A stretch of DNA of 64,000 nucleotides from Parvularcula sp. LCG005 (GCF_032930845.1 NZ_CP136758.1:1038501-1102500), one strand, 5' to 3'; numbered from the stretch's first letter, positions 1 through 8,337 are shown. Numbers and translations are program-made. The notes: generated by a model not told the origin, from the letters alone.

Positions 1-2210
1 GCGTTATCGCCAAGGTACTCCAGCTGCTGAAGCTGCCTGACGGCACCGTGAAGGTGCTTGTCGAAGGCGGTGACCGCGCTGAGATCACGAATTATGTCGA
101 GAACGACTCATTCTTCGAAGCCGAAGCCGTCACGCTGGAAGAGACCATCGGCGACGAGGCTGAGGTCGAAGCCCTTGTGCGGTCGGTCAATGCGCAGTTT
201 GAAGCCTATGTGAAGCTGAACAAGCGCGTCAGCCCTGAAGTCATCGTCTCCATCGGTCAGATCGATGAGCCATCAAAGCTCGCCGATACCGTGGCGTCAC
301 ACCTGAACCTCAAGATTGCAGAGAAGCAGGACCTGCTGGAGATTTCGCACGTCGCCGCCCGTCTCGAAGCCGTTTACGGTTTCATGGAAGGTGAGATGTC
401 GGTGTTGCAGGTCGAGAAAAAGATCCGTGGGCGCGTGAAGCGTCAGATGGAGAAGACCCAGCGCGAATATTATCTGAATGAGCAGATGAAGGCCATTCAG
501 AAGGAACTTGGCGAGGCCGAAGACGGCCGCGATGAGGTGACTGAACTCGAAGAGAAGATCGAGAAAGCCAAGCTGCCCAAGGAAGCCAAGACCAAGGCAA
601 TGGCGGAGCTGAAGAAGCTGCGCCAGATGTCGCCGATGTCAGCGGAATCGACCGTCGTTCGGAATTATCTGGACTGGATCACATCCATTCCCTGGTCGAC
701 GCGGTCGAAGCTGAAAATCGATCTCGACAAGGCGCAGGCCAAGCTCGACGAAGATCACTATGGCCTCGACAAGGTCAAGGAACGGATCATTGAGTATCTG
801 GCGGTCCAGAAACGGACCAACAAACTCAAAGGCCCAATCCTGTGTCTCGTTGGCCCTCCAGGTGTCGGTAAGACATCCCTCGGCAAGTCGGTCGCAGAAG
901 CGGTCGGTCGTGAATTCGTGCGCGTCAGCCTTGGCGGTGTACGGGACGAGGCGGAGATTCGCGGTCACCGCCGGACCTATATCGGGTCTATGCCCGGCAA
1001 GATCATCCAGTCGATGAAGAAGGTGAAGAAGACCAACCCGCTCTTCCTGCTCGATGAAATCGACAAGATGGGCCAGGACTTCCGCGGTGATCCGTCGGCG
1101 GCGCTTCTCGAGGTGCTGGATCCGGCACAGAACGATACGTTCACGGATCACTATCTTGAGGTGGAGTACGATCTGTCTGACGTGATGTTTATCACCACGG
1201 CCAACTCGCTCAACATGCCTCAGCCTCTGCTTGACCGGATGGAGATCATCCGAATCCCAGGCTATACTGAGGATGAAAAGGTCGAGATCGCCCGTCGCCA
1301 CCTGATCGAGCGGCAGTTCGAAAATCACGGCCTGAAAAAAGGTGAGTTCGAGGTGACCGATGACGGTCTCCTGGCGCTCATCCGCACGTATACCCGTGAA
1401 GCGGGCGTTCGTAGCCTTGAGCGTGAGCTCGCCAATCTGGCACGTAAAGCTGTGCGCAAGCTCGAGCAGGATGAGACGCTTGAGAAAGTGACGGTTTCCG
1501 CTGAGAATCTCAGCGATTTCGCGGGCGTGCCGAAATATCGGTTCGGCGAAATCGAAGGCGACGATATTATCGGTGTGGTGACAGGTCTTGCCTGGACCGA
1601 ATCCGGTGGTGACATTCTCAAGATCGAGGCGGTCACCATGCCGGGCAAGGGGCGTATGACCCCAACCGGTAACCTGCGCGATGTGATGAAGGAAAGTGTC
1701 TCTGCGGCGGCGTCCTATGTCCGCAGTCGGGCCATTGAATTCGGCATCAAGCCGACGGTCTTTGACAAGAAGGACATCCACATCCACGTGCCGGAAGGCG
1801 CCACGCCAAAGGATGGTCCGTCAGCGGGTGTGGCGATGGCGGTTGCTATCGTCTCTACCCTGACCGGTACGCCGATCCGCAAGGATATCGCCATGACGGG
1901 TGAGATTTCCCTGCGCGGCCGCGTTCTGGCCATCGGTGGACTGAAAGAAAAGCTGCTCGCTGCATTGCGGGCAGGGGTGACGACCGTTCTCATCCCTCAG
2001 GAAAACGCGAAGGATCTCGCTGACATTCCTGAGAATGTGAAAGAGGCGCTGACGATCATCCCTGTGGAGCATGTTGACGATGTGCTGAAGCACGCGTTGA
2101 CTGGTCCCCTGACACCCATTGAATGGGACGAGGAGGCCGAGGAGCTTGCTGCCAAGGCGCGGGCCGAACAGGCATCCAAGGACGATCCGTCGGCGTTGAT
2201 CACCCACTGA
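1..2210 (+). CDS. lon: Lon ATP-dependent protease (5' end outside window)
   Basis: ATP-dependent cytoplasmic serine protease that degrades misfolded and regulatory proteins. The frame is open from base 3, so the N-terminus lies upstream; about 735 residues are visible against a usual 780-820. In order: the end of the LonN substrate domain and a coiled-coil helical region, the AAA+ module with Walker [10 protein letters not shown] (near base 855) and Walker B FLLDEID, and the C-terminal protease domain with the catalytic Ser in [11 protein letters not shown] (near base 1820) and the paired Lys in [11 protein letters not shown]. An ATG/GTG inside the frame (GTG at 48) is not the true start, because the residues before it ([12 protein letters not shown]) are conserved Lon sequence. 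A strong terminator follows directly. Its promoter is out of view, so heat-shock control cannot be judged. Confidence 0.98.
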   Translation, partial: VIAKVLQLLKLPDGTVKVLVEGGDRAEITNYVENDSFFEAEAVTLEETIGDEAEVEALVRSVNAQFEAYVKLNKRVSPEVIVSIGQIDEPSKLADTVASHLNLKIAEKQDLLEISHVAARLEAVYGFMEGEMSVLQVEKKIRGRVKRQMEKTQREYYLNEQMKAIQKELGEAEDGRDEVTELEEKIEKAKLPKEAKTKAMAELKKLRQMSPMSAESTVVRNYLDWITSIPWSTRSKLKIDLDKAQAKLDEDHYGLDKVKERIIEYLAVQKRTNKLKGPILCLVGPPGVGKTSLGKSVAEAVGREFVRVSLGGVRDEAEIRGHRRTYIGSMPGKIIQSMKKVKKTNPLFLLDEIDKMGQDFRGDPSAALLEVLDPAQNDTFTDHYLEVEYDLSDVMFITTANSLNMPQPLLDRMEIIRIPGYTEDEKVEIARRHLIERQFENHGLKKGEFEVTDDGLLALIRTYTREAGVRSLERELANLARKAVRKLEQDETLEKVTVSAENLSDFAGVPKYRFGEIEGDDIIGVVTGLAWTESGGDILKIEAVTMPGKGRMTPTGNLRDVMKESVSAAASYVRSRAIEFGIKPTVFDKKDIHIHVPEGATPKDGPSAGVAMAVAIVSTLTGTPIRKDIAMTGEISLRGRVLAIGGLKEKLLAALRAGVTTVLIPQENAKDLADIPENVKEALTIIPVEHVDDVLKHALTGPLTPIEWDEEAEELAAKARAEQASKDDPSALITH

Positions 2211-2234
2211 TCAACGATCGATAACGAATAGCGA

Positions 2235-2268
2235 AGGGCCGGTGCCGAAAGGGACCGGCCCTTTTTTT
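2235..2268 (+). terminator. Rho-independent terminator of lon
   Basis: Perfect 9-bp stem AGGGCCGGT (2235-2243) / ACCGGCCCT (2254-2262) with a 10-nt loop, followed by a run of T. Confidence 0.9.
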
Positions 2269-2413
2269 ATCCGACACCATAAAGGCGAAAAATGAATGTC
2301 AGTGACAACCAGGAACTGTATTTGCTGTCATTAACTATAGATAGTGCACTGCAATACTTTTCAGTTGGCATGATTTATGATGGGTAAGTCTCGAGATCCT
2401 AGGGGAATTATCC

Positions 2414-3352
2414 ATGCGTACAGTATTGAACACGATCGCTGCGGTGGGGCTGATGGCCGGTCTGACAGCGCCCGCAATGGCGGCGCCGCTCGACGCCGAG
2501 CTGATGCTTAAAGAATACAACCTGATTGTGTTTGGCGACATTACATCGGCTGGCACCGCGCACGTTGAGGGCCGCACCTTTATCGGCGGCAATCTTGACG
2601 CCAATCAGTTTCAGGCTGGCCTGAAGGTCAGTAACGTGTTTCCGACCAACGCGAATGACAGTCAGTTTGACGCAGCGCTTGTCGTGGGCGGTGATATCAA
2701 TGGCTCAGGCGCCAAGTGGTTTGCTGGCAACGCCATCATCGGCGGTACCATCAACAGTTCACTGGAATCGCAAGGGTCCGCCACCGGGCCTGCTCAGACG
2801 GGTGTCGCGATCGACGTTGCCGCCGTGCAGAGCGCGTTCGAGCAGATGTCTTTGGACCTCTCAACCCTTGATGCCACGGGCTCGCTTGTCGGTGATACCT
2901 TCACCTCAACAACCGCCAATATCGACGGCGTTCACGTCATCAATGTTGACGCAGCGGACTTCGCGGCGATTTCTGACCTGAAATTCAATGTTGGCGGCGC
3001 GACGACCATCATCAATGTTGGCGGAACGTCTTTTGAAACGCCCAGCAGCTTCAACTTCAACAACGCCTATCAGAACGTCATCTTCAACTTCTTCGAAGCT
3101 GAAATGGTGAGCATCACCAAGACCTGGGGCGCGTCGATCCTCGCGCCATTGGCGCAGGTGATCGTTGGTCCTGGCGGCAGTCTGAAGGGGACCGTTGTTG
3201 CCAATTCTGTTGTTCAGTCGATGGAAGTGCACGCTTTCAGCTTTGATGGCACGCTGCCACCTGACGCTGTGCCGTTGCCAGCCGGCTTTGTCCTGATGGC
3301 GACGGGCCTGGCCGGGTTGGCTGGCGTCCGGTCCAAGCGCAAGCGCGCCTGA
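2414..3352 (+). CDS. choice-of-anchor A family protein with VPLPA-CTERM sorting tail
   Basis: Predicted exported surface protein of 312 aa. It has a signal peptide (residues 1-23, ending AMAAP), a central choice-of-anchor-A type domain (LMLKEYNLIVFGDI, repeated IGG/VGG turns, VVANSVV near the end), and a C-terminal VPLPAG motif, a hydrophobic helix and a basic KRKRA tail. That tripartite tail is the VPLPA-CTERM sorting signal, a PEP-CTERM variant known to be processed by exosortase XrtD; no exosortase gene is in this window. The start is backed by a purine-rich AGGGGAAT stretch just upstream. It is one of four VPxPA-CTERM genes in the first 17.5 kb. Molecular function is unknown; a structural or adhesive surface role is inference. 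Confidence 0.85.
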   Translation: MRTVLNTIAAVGLMAGLTAPAMAAPLDAELMLKEYNLIVFGDITSAGTAHVEGRTFIGGNLDANQFQAGLKVSNVFPTNANDSQFDAALVVGGDINGSGAKWFAGNAIIGGTINSSLESQGSATGPAQTGVAIDVAAVQSAFEQMSLDLSTLDATGSLVGDTFTSTTANIDGVHVINVDAADFAAISDLKFNVGGATTIINVGGTSFETPSSFNFNNAYQNVIFNFFEAEMVSITKTWGASILAPLAQVIVGPGGSLKGTVVANSVVQSMEVHAFSFDGTLPPDAVPLPAGFVLMATGLAGLAGVRSKRKRA

Positions 3353-3371
3353 TCTGACAACGATCTAAGAG

Positions 3372-3397
3372 AAAGCCCGGTCGTTTGACCGGGCTTT
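3372..3397. terminator. bidirectional terminator between VPLPA-CTERM gene and flhF
   Basis: 11-bp perfect stem AAAGCCCGGTC (3372-3382) / GACCGGGCTTT (3387-3397), GTTT loop, with T-runs usable on the plus strand. It separates two convergent genes. Confidence 0.88.
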
Positions 3398-3413
3398 TTT
3401 GTGTCGAACTGGA

Positions 3414-4538
3414 TCAGCGGCGGGTCGCGATGCGCCCGGGCTGCTCCATCAGCAGGCGTCGCGCCAGATATTCAGGGTTCGCGTCGACCAGCCCATCGGC
3501 GATGAACGGCGCTTCTGACAGATGCGCGACGGCGATACCCGCTTCAAAACAGGCGCTCAGTCCCGCGCCAATGCGCCGGGATGTGTCAAATTTGGTAATG
3601 ATGCACCGGCGCACGCCAATCCGGGCGAAGGCTTTTACCCAGTCCACATGCTCGGTCACATCGCCGGACGCCGGGATTACGAGCACGGGCTCTGCACCCA
3701 ACACCTCACGGAAAGCGCGCATGGCCGCGATGTCGGCGGTCGCAAACGGGCTGACCCCTGGCGTGTCCAGCAGGATCTGCTCGCGCGGCCGTTCCTCGCG
3801 CATGATGTCAGCCACGTGCTGGGGGTCTTCGACCGCCCAGTACCGGATATCGAGCGCTTTTGCGTAGGTGGTCATCTGCTCGATCGCGCCAGCGCGGCCG
3901 ATATCCGCGCTCATGAAGGCCATCCGTCCACCGAGCGTCGCGGCGCGGGCCGCCAGCTTGGCAGAGCTCGAGGTTTTGCCGGCGCCGGTCTGGCCGACCA
4001 GCATGATGGGGGAATCCGGCGAATAAGCGATCGGCGCAAATCTCAGCGTCCGCTCAAGGGCAAAGGCCAGGCGCTCGGTCTCGCTGCGAGACCCTGCATG
4101 GTGGGCCTCTTCGACCAGTGCGGCGATCATCGGTTCTGAAATGGCCTGGCGTGAGAGCAGGGCATGATAGTGTTCGTAAAGCGGGTCGCCGCGGCCGCCG
4201 CCATTGCGGTCGAGCTGGCGGGAGAAGTCCCCGCGGACAGAGTTCATCGCGTTGCGACCGGCGCCGTGCTCCACCTGATCAGAAAACTCCCGGCCATCCA
4301 TCGTGTTATCGGGATTGCCGCCCAGGGTCGGTGCGGCGGATCTTGAATTGCGGCCGGACGGCGGGCTTCCGGTGCCTTCGCCGCGGAACAGGGGCTTGCC
4401 CTTTTTGATCGCACGCATCTCGACAGAGCCATCGGGGTGGCGCCGTGTCGAGAGGATGACCGCGTCATCTCCCAGCGCCTGACGCATGGCGCGTTTGGCT
4501 TCGTCGACGGACTTCGCTGTAAAGGTTTGATAACTCAT
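3414..4538 (-). CDS. flhF: FlhF-like SRP-family GTPase
   Basis: SRP-type GTPase that in polar flagellates positions the flagellum at the pole. The N-terminal B-domain starts MSYQTFTAKSVDEAKRAM, which is typical of FlhF rather than Ffh or FtsY. A low-complexity Gly/Arg/Asn linker (about residues 50-115) precedes the NG domain. The P-loop is GQTGAGKTSSSAKLA near residue 183; LLDTPGVSPF replaces the usual DTAG motif; TKFDTSRRIGAG is the G4 region; and the C-terminal end resembles the SRP closing loop. No other flagellar gene lies in the window, but sciP, a regulator of CtrA-dependent flagellar genes in Caulobacter, is directly upstream on the same strand. A terminator between the two argues against a simple operon. 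Confidence 0.88.
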   Translation of the reverse strand: MSYQTFTAKSVDEAKRAMRQALGDDAVILSTRRHPDGSVEMRAIKKGKPLFRGEGTGSPPSGRNSRSAAPTLGGNPDNTMDGREFSDQVEHGAGRNAMNSVRGDFSRQLDRNGGGRGDPLYEHYHALLSRQAISEPMIAALVEEAHHAGSRSETERLAFALERTLRFAPIAYSPDSPIMLVGQTGAGKTSSSAKLAARAATLGGRMAFMSADIGRAGAIEQMTTYAKALDIRYWAVEDPQHVADIMREERPREQILLDTPGVSPFATADIAAMRAFREVLGAEPVLVIPASGDVTEHVDWVKAFARIGVRRCIITKFDTSRRIGAGLSACFEAGIAVAHLSEAPFIADGLVDANPEYLARRLLMEQPGRIATRR

Positions 4539-4632
4539 CTAGGATTGGTTGATCTCGCGTTTGCAAAGCACACTAGCGGGAACGGTTCCCTATCACTAGA
4601 CCCCTTGGCCCGATGTGGGGCTAAGCTCAAAC

Positions 4633-4664
4633 AAAAAAGCCGCCCCGATGGTGATCGGGACGGC
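4633..4664 (-). terminator. terminator of sciP (minus strand)
   Basis: Read on the minus strand, an 11-bp stem with one mismatch (bases 4654-4664 / 4639-4649) is followed by six T (AAAAAA at 4633-4638 on plus). It lies between the sciP stop and the flhF start. Confidence 0.8.
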
Positions 4665-4692
4665 AAGGTTTCCCAATGGAGGGAGGATCAAG

Positions 4693-4983
4693 TCAACGAT
4701 ATTGCTGAACGCGTGTGGCCCGAAGGCCCTGCATCCCATATCGATCAATTGCGCGTTCCCATGACGCGTACTCTTCGGCAGTCAGATTGTAGCGCTCGCA
4801 AGCACTCTCGAGGTTCAGGAGACCTCCTCTGACAGCCGCCACAACTTCGGCTTTTCGCCGGATCACCCACCGCTTGGTTGTTACAGGGGGAAGATCTGCA
4901 ATTGTCAGCGCGGTTCCATCAGGCCCAATAACATAGGGCTCACGGTTCCTTACTGCACTCTGTGTTGCGAACATACCAACCAT
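4693..4983 (-). CDS. sciP: SciP-like CtrA inhibitor (DUF1153)
   Basis: Small cytoplasmic DNA-associated regulator. In Caulobacter, SciP binds CtrA and blocks its recruitment of RNA polymerase at motility and cell-cycle promoters. The 96-aa product has the hallmark family core: YVIGPDGTALTIADLPP, then TKRWVIRRKAEVVAAVRGG, LESACERYNLTAEEY and the end LRATRVQQYR. This helix-turn-helix-like DUF1153 core is nearly invariant across Alphaproteobacteria. The start at 4983 gives the usual MVGMF opening; a second ATG three codons later is also possible. It is monocistronic, with a terminator after it and a long AT-rich region before it. I saw no full TTAA-N7-TTAA CtrA box upstream. Confidence 0.88.
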   Translation of the reverse strand: MVGMFATQSAVRNREPYVIGPDGTALTIADLPPVTTKRWVIRRKAEVVAAVRGGLLNLESACERYNLTAEEYASWERAIDRYGMQGLRATRVQQYR

Positions 4984-5164
4984 ACTATTTACGCCACTCC
5001 GTGGTTGTTCTTCGGACTATGCATTCCTTCTACATGGCGCATCTGAAAAAACGCCTAAGTCCATTGGTAAAAAAACTGTTATACTTAACAAATAATATTG
5101 GAAGTATTTTGATCGAATTTGCACTAAAGGGTATTTGTCACGCCCTCTTGTGGCTCAATTAATT

Positions 5165-5220
5165 CTCAGGAAAACCTTTCAAGTCCATGAAATGGCTTGG
5201 AAATAGGTATTTCCTCTGAG
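5165..5220. other. extended imperfect hairpin, possible structured RNA
   Basis: Nested complementarity. Outer arms are CTCAG (5165-5169) / CTGAG (5216-5220) with A-rich/T-rich continuation; inner arms are CAAG/CTTG and CCAT/ATGG closing on GAA (5189-5191). There are several bulges and no T-run, so it does not look like a terminator. Confidence 0.35.
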
Positions 5221-5306
5221 GGCGGGTTTCGAGTCGGGCAAATATTTCGCGTCATCTGTATTTGAGATAGTGTCCCGCAGTGGGGCATCGCGGTGCTGAG
5301 AGCGAC

Positions 5307-5320
5307 TTGGCACGTGCCAA
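5307..5320. promoter_or_regulatory. 14-bp perfect palindrome, operator candidate
   Basis: TTGGCACGTGCCAA is self-complementary over 14 bp and lies 200 bp upstream of the acidic protein gene. It could bind a dimeric regulator; the partner is unknown. Confidence 0.4.
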
Positions 5321-5410
5321 CTGCCCCCAAATTTTTTTACGGTGATTTTCCAGCCTCAGATGCTTGCCGACGGATTGAATGGAATGCCCGTAAAAGGGGT
5401 AAGTTTTTCA

Positions 5411-5435
5411 TAAGGTTACGTCGCGCATAACCTTA
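5411..5435. promoter_or_regulatory. 25-bp dyad, operator candidate
   Basis: Perfect 8-bp arms TAAGGTTA (5411-5418) and TAACCTTA (5428-5435) around a 9-bp spacer, about 85 bp before the start of the acidic protein gene. The arm spacing, about two helical turns centre to centre, suits a dimeric repressor or activator. Confidence 0.45.
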
Positions 5436-5519
5436 CCCGTAAATAAACCCTGAAGCTTTACCCTAGGTTTGCACCTGTTTTGCTAACAGGAAAATCAAAG
5501 AGATTGAGAGGGGCATAAT

Positions 5520-6059
5520 ATGGGGCATCGCTGCATTGTCGCGCTATGCGCTGCAGTCGGTATGGGCACAGGCTCATCCGCCTGGGCGCAATACACGATG
5601 AATGCCGGCGTGAGCTTCAATGGTTATGTGACGCCCAGCAATCCCTATTTGACTGCCGACAGTACCACGGACGGCGGGACGTCCTGTGATACCGATGCCG
5701 ACCCTTCTGCCGCCGATCAGAACGCTTCTGACCCAGCGACGTCTTGCGTCGATCAGCCCGAAGAAGAGGGGCTGAGCACCGACCTTGCCGACGATCTGGA
5801 TGATGACGACGCGTCTGACGAGGACGAAGAGACAGACGCCGATGCAGAGGACGAGGAGGTCTCGGAAGAGGAAGAGGCCGAAATTCTGAAAGAAGCCGCC
5901 GCCCTGACCGCAGCACAATCCGCCGTAGAGCAACGCAAGGAAATGGTCGCGCAGTTCCGCGCGCGTCAGGACGCGATCCGCGCCCGCCACATCACCATCG
6001 TTGAGGAAACGATGGCCAAGGGCCGCGAACGTCGCTTCGCGTCGAATGGCTCATCCTGA
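5520..6059 (+). CDS. secreted highly acidic protein, function unknown
   Basis: 179-aa product with a signal peptide (residues 1-23, cleavage after SSAWA). An Ala/Asp/Ser-rich stretch with two Cys residues (near 59 and 79) follows, then a dense Asp/Glu block around residues 82-122, and a C-terminal helix rich in Ala, Gln and Arg. The acidic block resembles low-affinity Ca2+-binding or intrinsically disordered surface proteins, but I find no EF-hand loop. It is preceded by an AGAGGGG ribosome-binding site and by the dyads described separately. Its last 12 codons form the left end of the direct repeat that recurs at 6961. I do not recognise the family. Confidence 0.7.
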   Translation: MGHRCIVALCAAVGMGTGSSAWAQYTMNAGVSFNGYVTPSNPYLTADSTTDGGTSCDTDADPSAADQNASDPATSCVDQPEEEGLSTDLADDLDDDDASDEDEETDADAEDEEVSEEEEAEILKEAAALTAAQSAVEQRKEMVAQFRARQDAIRARHITIVEETMAKGRERRFASNGSS

Positions 6060-6140
6060 CAGATCTCGCCGTTAGGGGACGGCCTGATCCGCGTGTGGAT
6101 CCAGGCTGTCATCACGTGTGAAGGAGGCCGGCGGCGCCGA
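6021..6140. repeat. imperfect direct repeat, copy A
   Basis: 120-bp segment aligning without gaps to 6961-7080 (constant offset 940 bp) with about 102 of 120 identical bases by hand count. Copy A covers the end of the acidic protein gene and a second copy of the mscS 3' end. Confidence 0.88.
6072..6134 (-). pseudogene. remnant of a second mscS gene (C-terminal 20 codons)
   Basis: On the minus strand this encodes PPASFTRDDSLDPHADQAVP and a TAA stop, identical in protein sequence to the end of the intact mscS at 7012. The codons differ only synonymously (three changes) plus TGA to TAA. Identity ends abruptly beyond base 6134 and there is no start codon or upstream mscS sequence, so this is a 3' fragment. 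Confidence 0.7.
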
Positions 6141-6321
6141 TGATGGCACGCCGGGGGTGTGCCAAAGGGCGGTGCCAATGTCACAGCCACTCCCTACAGC
6201 CGAGGCGTGTTTCCCTAACATCTCTACCCCGGCAAGGATTCACTGCTGGCTATATGTCACCGTGTCTCTTACCGTTGCCTGATCGGGGCTAGACTAGTGC
6301 CGAATCAAGAGGGGAATATCT

Positions 6322-6924
6322 ATGTTGAAATCTGTTTTGGCAGCGGCGTCGGCCGTCTGCGTGATGGGCGTTGCGGGCGCAAGCGCCGCCGTCATCGATT
6401 TCGAGGGTTACGCAGCGACGACCGATACTCTTTATCCGTCGCCTCTTATCGAAGACGGATATCAGTTGATCGGCAACGGCGCCGGCAACGATTACTATGT
6501 CGTTGGATCGACCTCGTCCGGATACTCGGGTTCAACGGCCGTGATCCCTTTTGGCAATGAAACCCACACTTTCAGTGCCATAGATGGCAGCGCCTTCAAT
6601 CTGGTGAGCATCGACCTGATCGAGAACAGCTGGGCGCAAAACATTGCCGGCTCCGTCACGTTTACCGGAGTTTTTGCCGGGGGTGGCACCATCGACCAGA
6701 CCTTTATGACCGATGGAATCTTCGGGCCGGAAACGTTCTTCTTTTCCGGGTTCAGCGGTCTGGTCTCGCTAGTTTTTACTTACACTGAACTCGATATATA
6801 CGAGGACCGACCCCAGATCGATAACCTGGTCGTCGAACCCGTGCCGGTGCCTGCTGCCTTGCCGATGTTCGGGGCCGCCCTTGCCGGGATTGGCTGGTTT
6901 CGCCGACGGGCGTCTCGCCCATAG
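6322..6924 (+). CDS. VPxPA-CTERM sorting domain protein
   Basis: 200-aa exported protein. It has a signal peptide (about residues 1-24, ending GASAAV), then a beta-rich body starting IDFEGYAATTDTLYP, a pattern common in secreted PEP-CTERM proteins of unknown function. The C-terminus has VPVPAALP, a hydrophobic segment and the basic tail RRRASRP, the VPLPA-CTERM type signal for exosortase-dependent anchoring or release. A strong AGAGGGGAAT ribosome-binding site precedes the ATG, similar to that of the gene at 2414. The gene lies between the two copies of a 120-bp direct repeat, which suggests that it arrived through a local duplication or recombination event. Confidence 0.82.
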   Translation: MLKSVLAAASAVCVMGVAGASAAVIDFEGYAATTDTLYPSPLIEDGYQLIGNGAGNDYYVVGSTSSGYSGSTAVIPFGNETHTFSAIDGSAFNLVSIDLIENSWAQNIAGSVTFTGVFAGGGTIDQTFMTDGIFGPETFFFSGFSGLVSLVFTYTELDIYEDRPQIDNLVVEPVPVPAALPMFGAALAGIGWFRRRASRP

Positions 6925-6960
6925 CCAACGAGCGGCAAGTTTCGGCCACTTTTTCAACGG

Positions 6961-7080
6961 GGCCGCGAGCATCGCTTCGCGGCCAATGTCTCATTGGGAC
7001 ATATCTCGCTTTCAGGGGACAGCCTGATCCGCGTGTGGATCGAGACTGTCATCACGTGTGAAGGAGGCCGGCGGCGGCAT
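6961..7080. repeat. imperfect direct repeat, copy B
   Basis: Partner of 6021-6140. It covers the intact mscS 3' end and, to its left, a degenerate relic of the acidic protein tail (GRE-HRFAAN-VS in place of GRERRFASNGSS) that has lost its stop codon. Confidence 0.88.
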
Positions 7081-8079
7081 TGGCCCGGTCTCCTCTGCCT
7101 TGCCGCGGTCAATCGTGCCTTCAGCGCGAATTCTGGGCAGGGCGCCAGGATGGTCATGCTGCAGCCAGGAAATCATCTCTTCACGGATGAAGCAGCGCAG
7201 ATCCCAGGCCTCGGGCGATGTCCGCGCACTGGCCAGCGCCCGGATCTGGATGATCTGGTTATCGGCCTCCACGACCTGCAGATTGACGACATTGCCGTCC
7301 CACAGCTTGGTGCGCTTGCAGATCTCCGTCAGCTTGTCCCGCATAGCCCCCACGGGCGCGCGATAGTCTACCGACCAGAAGACACTGCCGATGATCGACG
7401 CGTTCTGCCGTGTCCAGTTCTGGAAGGTGTTCTCGGTGAAATAGGAGATGGGTACGACAAGGCGGCGCCAGTCCCAGATCTTGATGACCACGTAAAAGAG
7501 CCCGATCTCTTCGATCCAGCCCCACTCATTCTCGACCACGACGGCGTCATCGATGCGGATCGGCTGGGTGAAAGCGATTTGAATCCCAGCGATCAAGTTA
7601 GCGAGAACGGGCCGGGCGGCGATACCCAGCGCCAGACCGGCGATCCCAGCCGACGCGAACAGGCTGACACCGATCTGCTTGACCCCCGGAATGAGGGTGA
7701 AGGCGGCCGCCAAGGTGATAAGACCCCCCAGAACAACCCACACCCGACGCATGACATCGAGACGGGTCGCCAGCTTGCGGGCCGCCAGATTATCCGCCTC
7801 GGTCAGGTTGAGCCGGGCCAGTCGCCGTTTCAGCAGCGCATCGACCACTGTCGTCGCTGCCCAGCCAATAGCGATCGTGAAAAGCACCCGAGAGGAGACG
7901 TGGAGAAAAGAGCGCCAACCGTCGCTCACCTCGACATAACGCGCCAGAACGGACGGGAGCAGGGCGAGCGCGATGCCGATCAGGGCGAACAGGATCGGGG
8001 GCCGGAATCGGCGGACCCAGCGCGTTGTCACCCGTTTGATGTGCTCGTGGTCAGTCGTCATATCGCTGCTCCGCGTCAA
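7012..8079 (-). CDS. MscS-family mechanosensitive ion channel
   Basis: Inner-membrane channel that releases solutes when membrane tension rises. The 355-aa product has three or four hydrophobic segments: FALIGIALALLPSVL (near 30), VLFTIAIGWAATTVV (near 80), a segment starting VVLGGLITLAAAF, and the pore helix GIAGLALGIAARPVLANLIAG, the Gly/Ala-rich TM3 signature of MscS. The beta domain follows (FTQPIRIDDAVVVENEWGWIEEI, then VPISYFTENTFQNW), then an alpha/beta C-terminal domain. This is the compact MscS architecture with a short N-terminal extension. The last 20 codons are duplicated at 6072-6134. It is transcribed away from the small membrane gene at 8140, with about 60 bp between them. Confidence 0.92.
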   Translation of the reverse strand: MTRSSDMTTDHEHIKRVTTRWVRRFRPPILFALIGIALALLPSVLARYVEVSDGWRSFLHVSSRVLFTIAIGWAATTVVDALLKRRLARLNLTEADNLAARKLATRLDVMRRVWVVLGGLITLAAAFTLIPGVKQIGVSLFASAGIAGLALGIAARPVLANLIAGIQIAFTQPIRIDDAVVVENEWGWIEEIGLFYVVIKIWDWRRLVVPISYFTENTFQNWTRQNASIIGSVFWSVDYRAPVGAMRDKLTEICKRTKLWDGNVVNLQVVEADNQIIQIRALASARTSPEAWDLRCFIREEMISWLQHDHPGALPRIRAEGTIDRGKAEETGPMPPPASFTRDDSLDPHADQAVP

Positions 8080-8139
8080 ATAGGGTCGCCATTATGACGG
8101 GGAGGCTAGGGCATTTGTGCGGTGCGGCAAGAGCCGGCC

Positions 8140-8337
8140 TTATTCGTCGAATTTCTCCAGCATGGAGGGCGCTTCCGGATTCGGCGCGAAATGGCTGCCC
8201 AGAAAATAGGGCCAGAGCACGAGGGCAAACAGCGCCTTCGGGATCTGCAGCTTCAGGAAGCCTACGCAAAACAGCCATGAGCTGAACCAGGCAAAAGCCG
8301 CAAGGCCGCTGTCCACATTGATCTTCTTCTCAGGCAT
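8140..8337 (-). CDS. small membrane protein, unknown function
   Basis: 65-aa product with two hydrophobic segments (AAFAWFSSWLFCVGFLKL and ALFALVLWPYFLGSHF). I chose the start at 8337 (MPEKKINVDSG) because a GGGAGGG ribosome-binding site lies eight bases upstream; the longer frame back to 8490 would overlap the aspS start and has no such site. The protein has no motif I recognise. It is divergent from aspS and co-oriented with mscS, possibly in the same transcript. Confidence 0.7.
   Translation of the reverse strand: MPEKKINVDSGLAAFAWFSSWLFCVGFLKLQIPKALFALVLWPYFLGSHFAPNPEAPSMLEKFDE

Larger units (their letters stand above)
4984..5519. other. AT-rich 536-bp intergenic region between sciP and an acidic secreted protein
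   Basis: Divergent intergenic region, clearly richer in A+T than its neighbours for the first 200 bp. It holds an extended hairpin (5165-5220), a 14-bp perfect palindrome (5307-5320), a 25-bp dyad (5411-5435) and an 11-bp motif TGGGGCATCGC at 5281 that recurs at 5521. The short plus-strand frame at 4962-5162 has no ribosome-binding site and no recognisable protein features. I see no tRNA. Confidence 0.6.

Noticed and set aside
639-1787. 382-aa open frame on the minus strand opposite lon
   Set aside because: It mirrors lon codons in a G+C-rich gene, has His/Arg/Leu-rich composition, and no ribosome-binding site. Similar long shadows oppose ftsZ (25686-26726), clpB (18908-19852), the phosphohexomutase gene (15593-16357) and tsaC.
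4962-5162. 66-aa plus-strand frame upstream of the AT-rich region
   Set aside because: It overlaps the sciP start antisense, has no ribosome-binding site, and the peptide has no recognisable domain.
5307-5324. Possible sigma-54 promoter at TTGGCACG
   Set aside because: The -24 half is good, but the GC of a -12 box would lie 14 bp from GG, not the required 12, and the sequence is better explained as a perfect palindrome.
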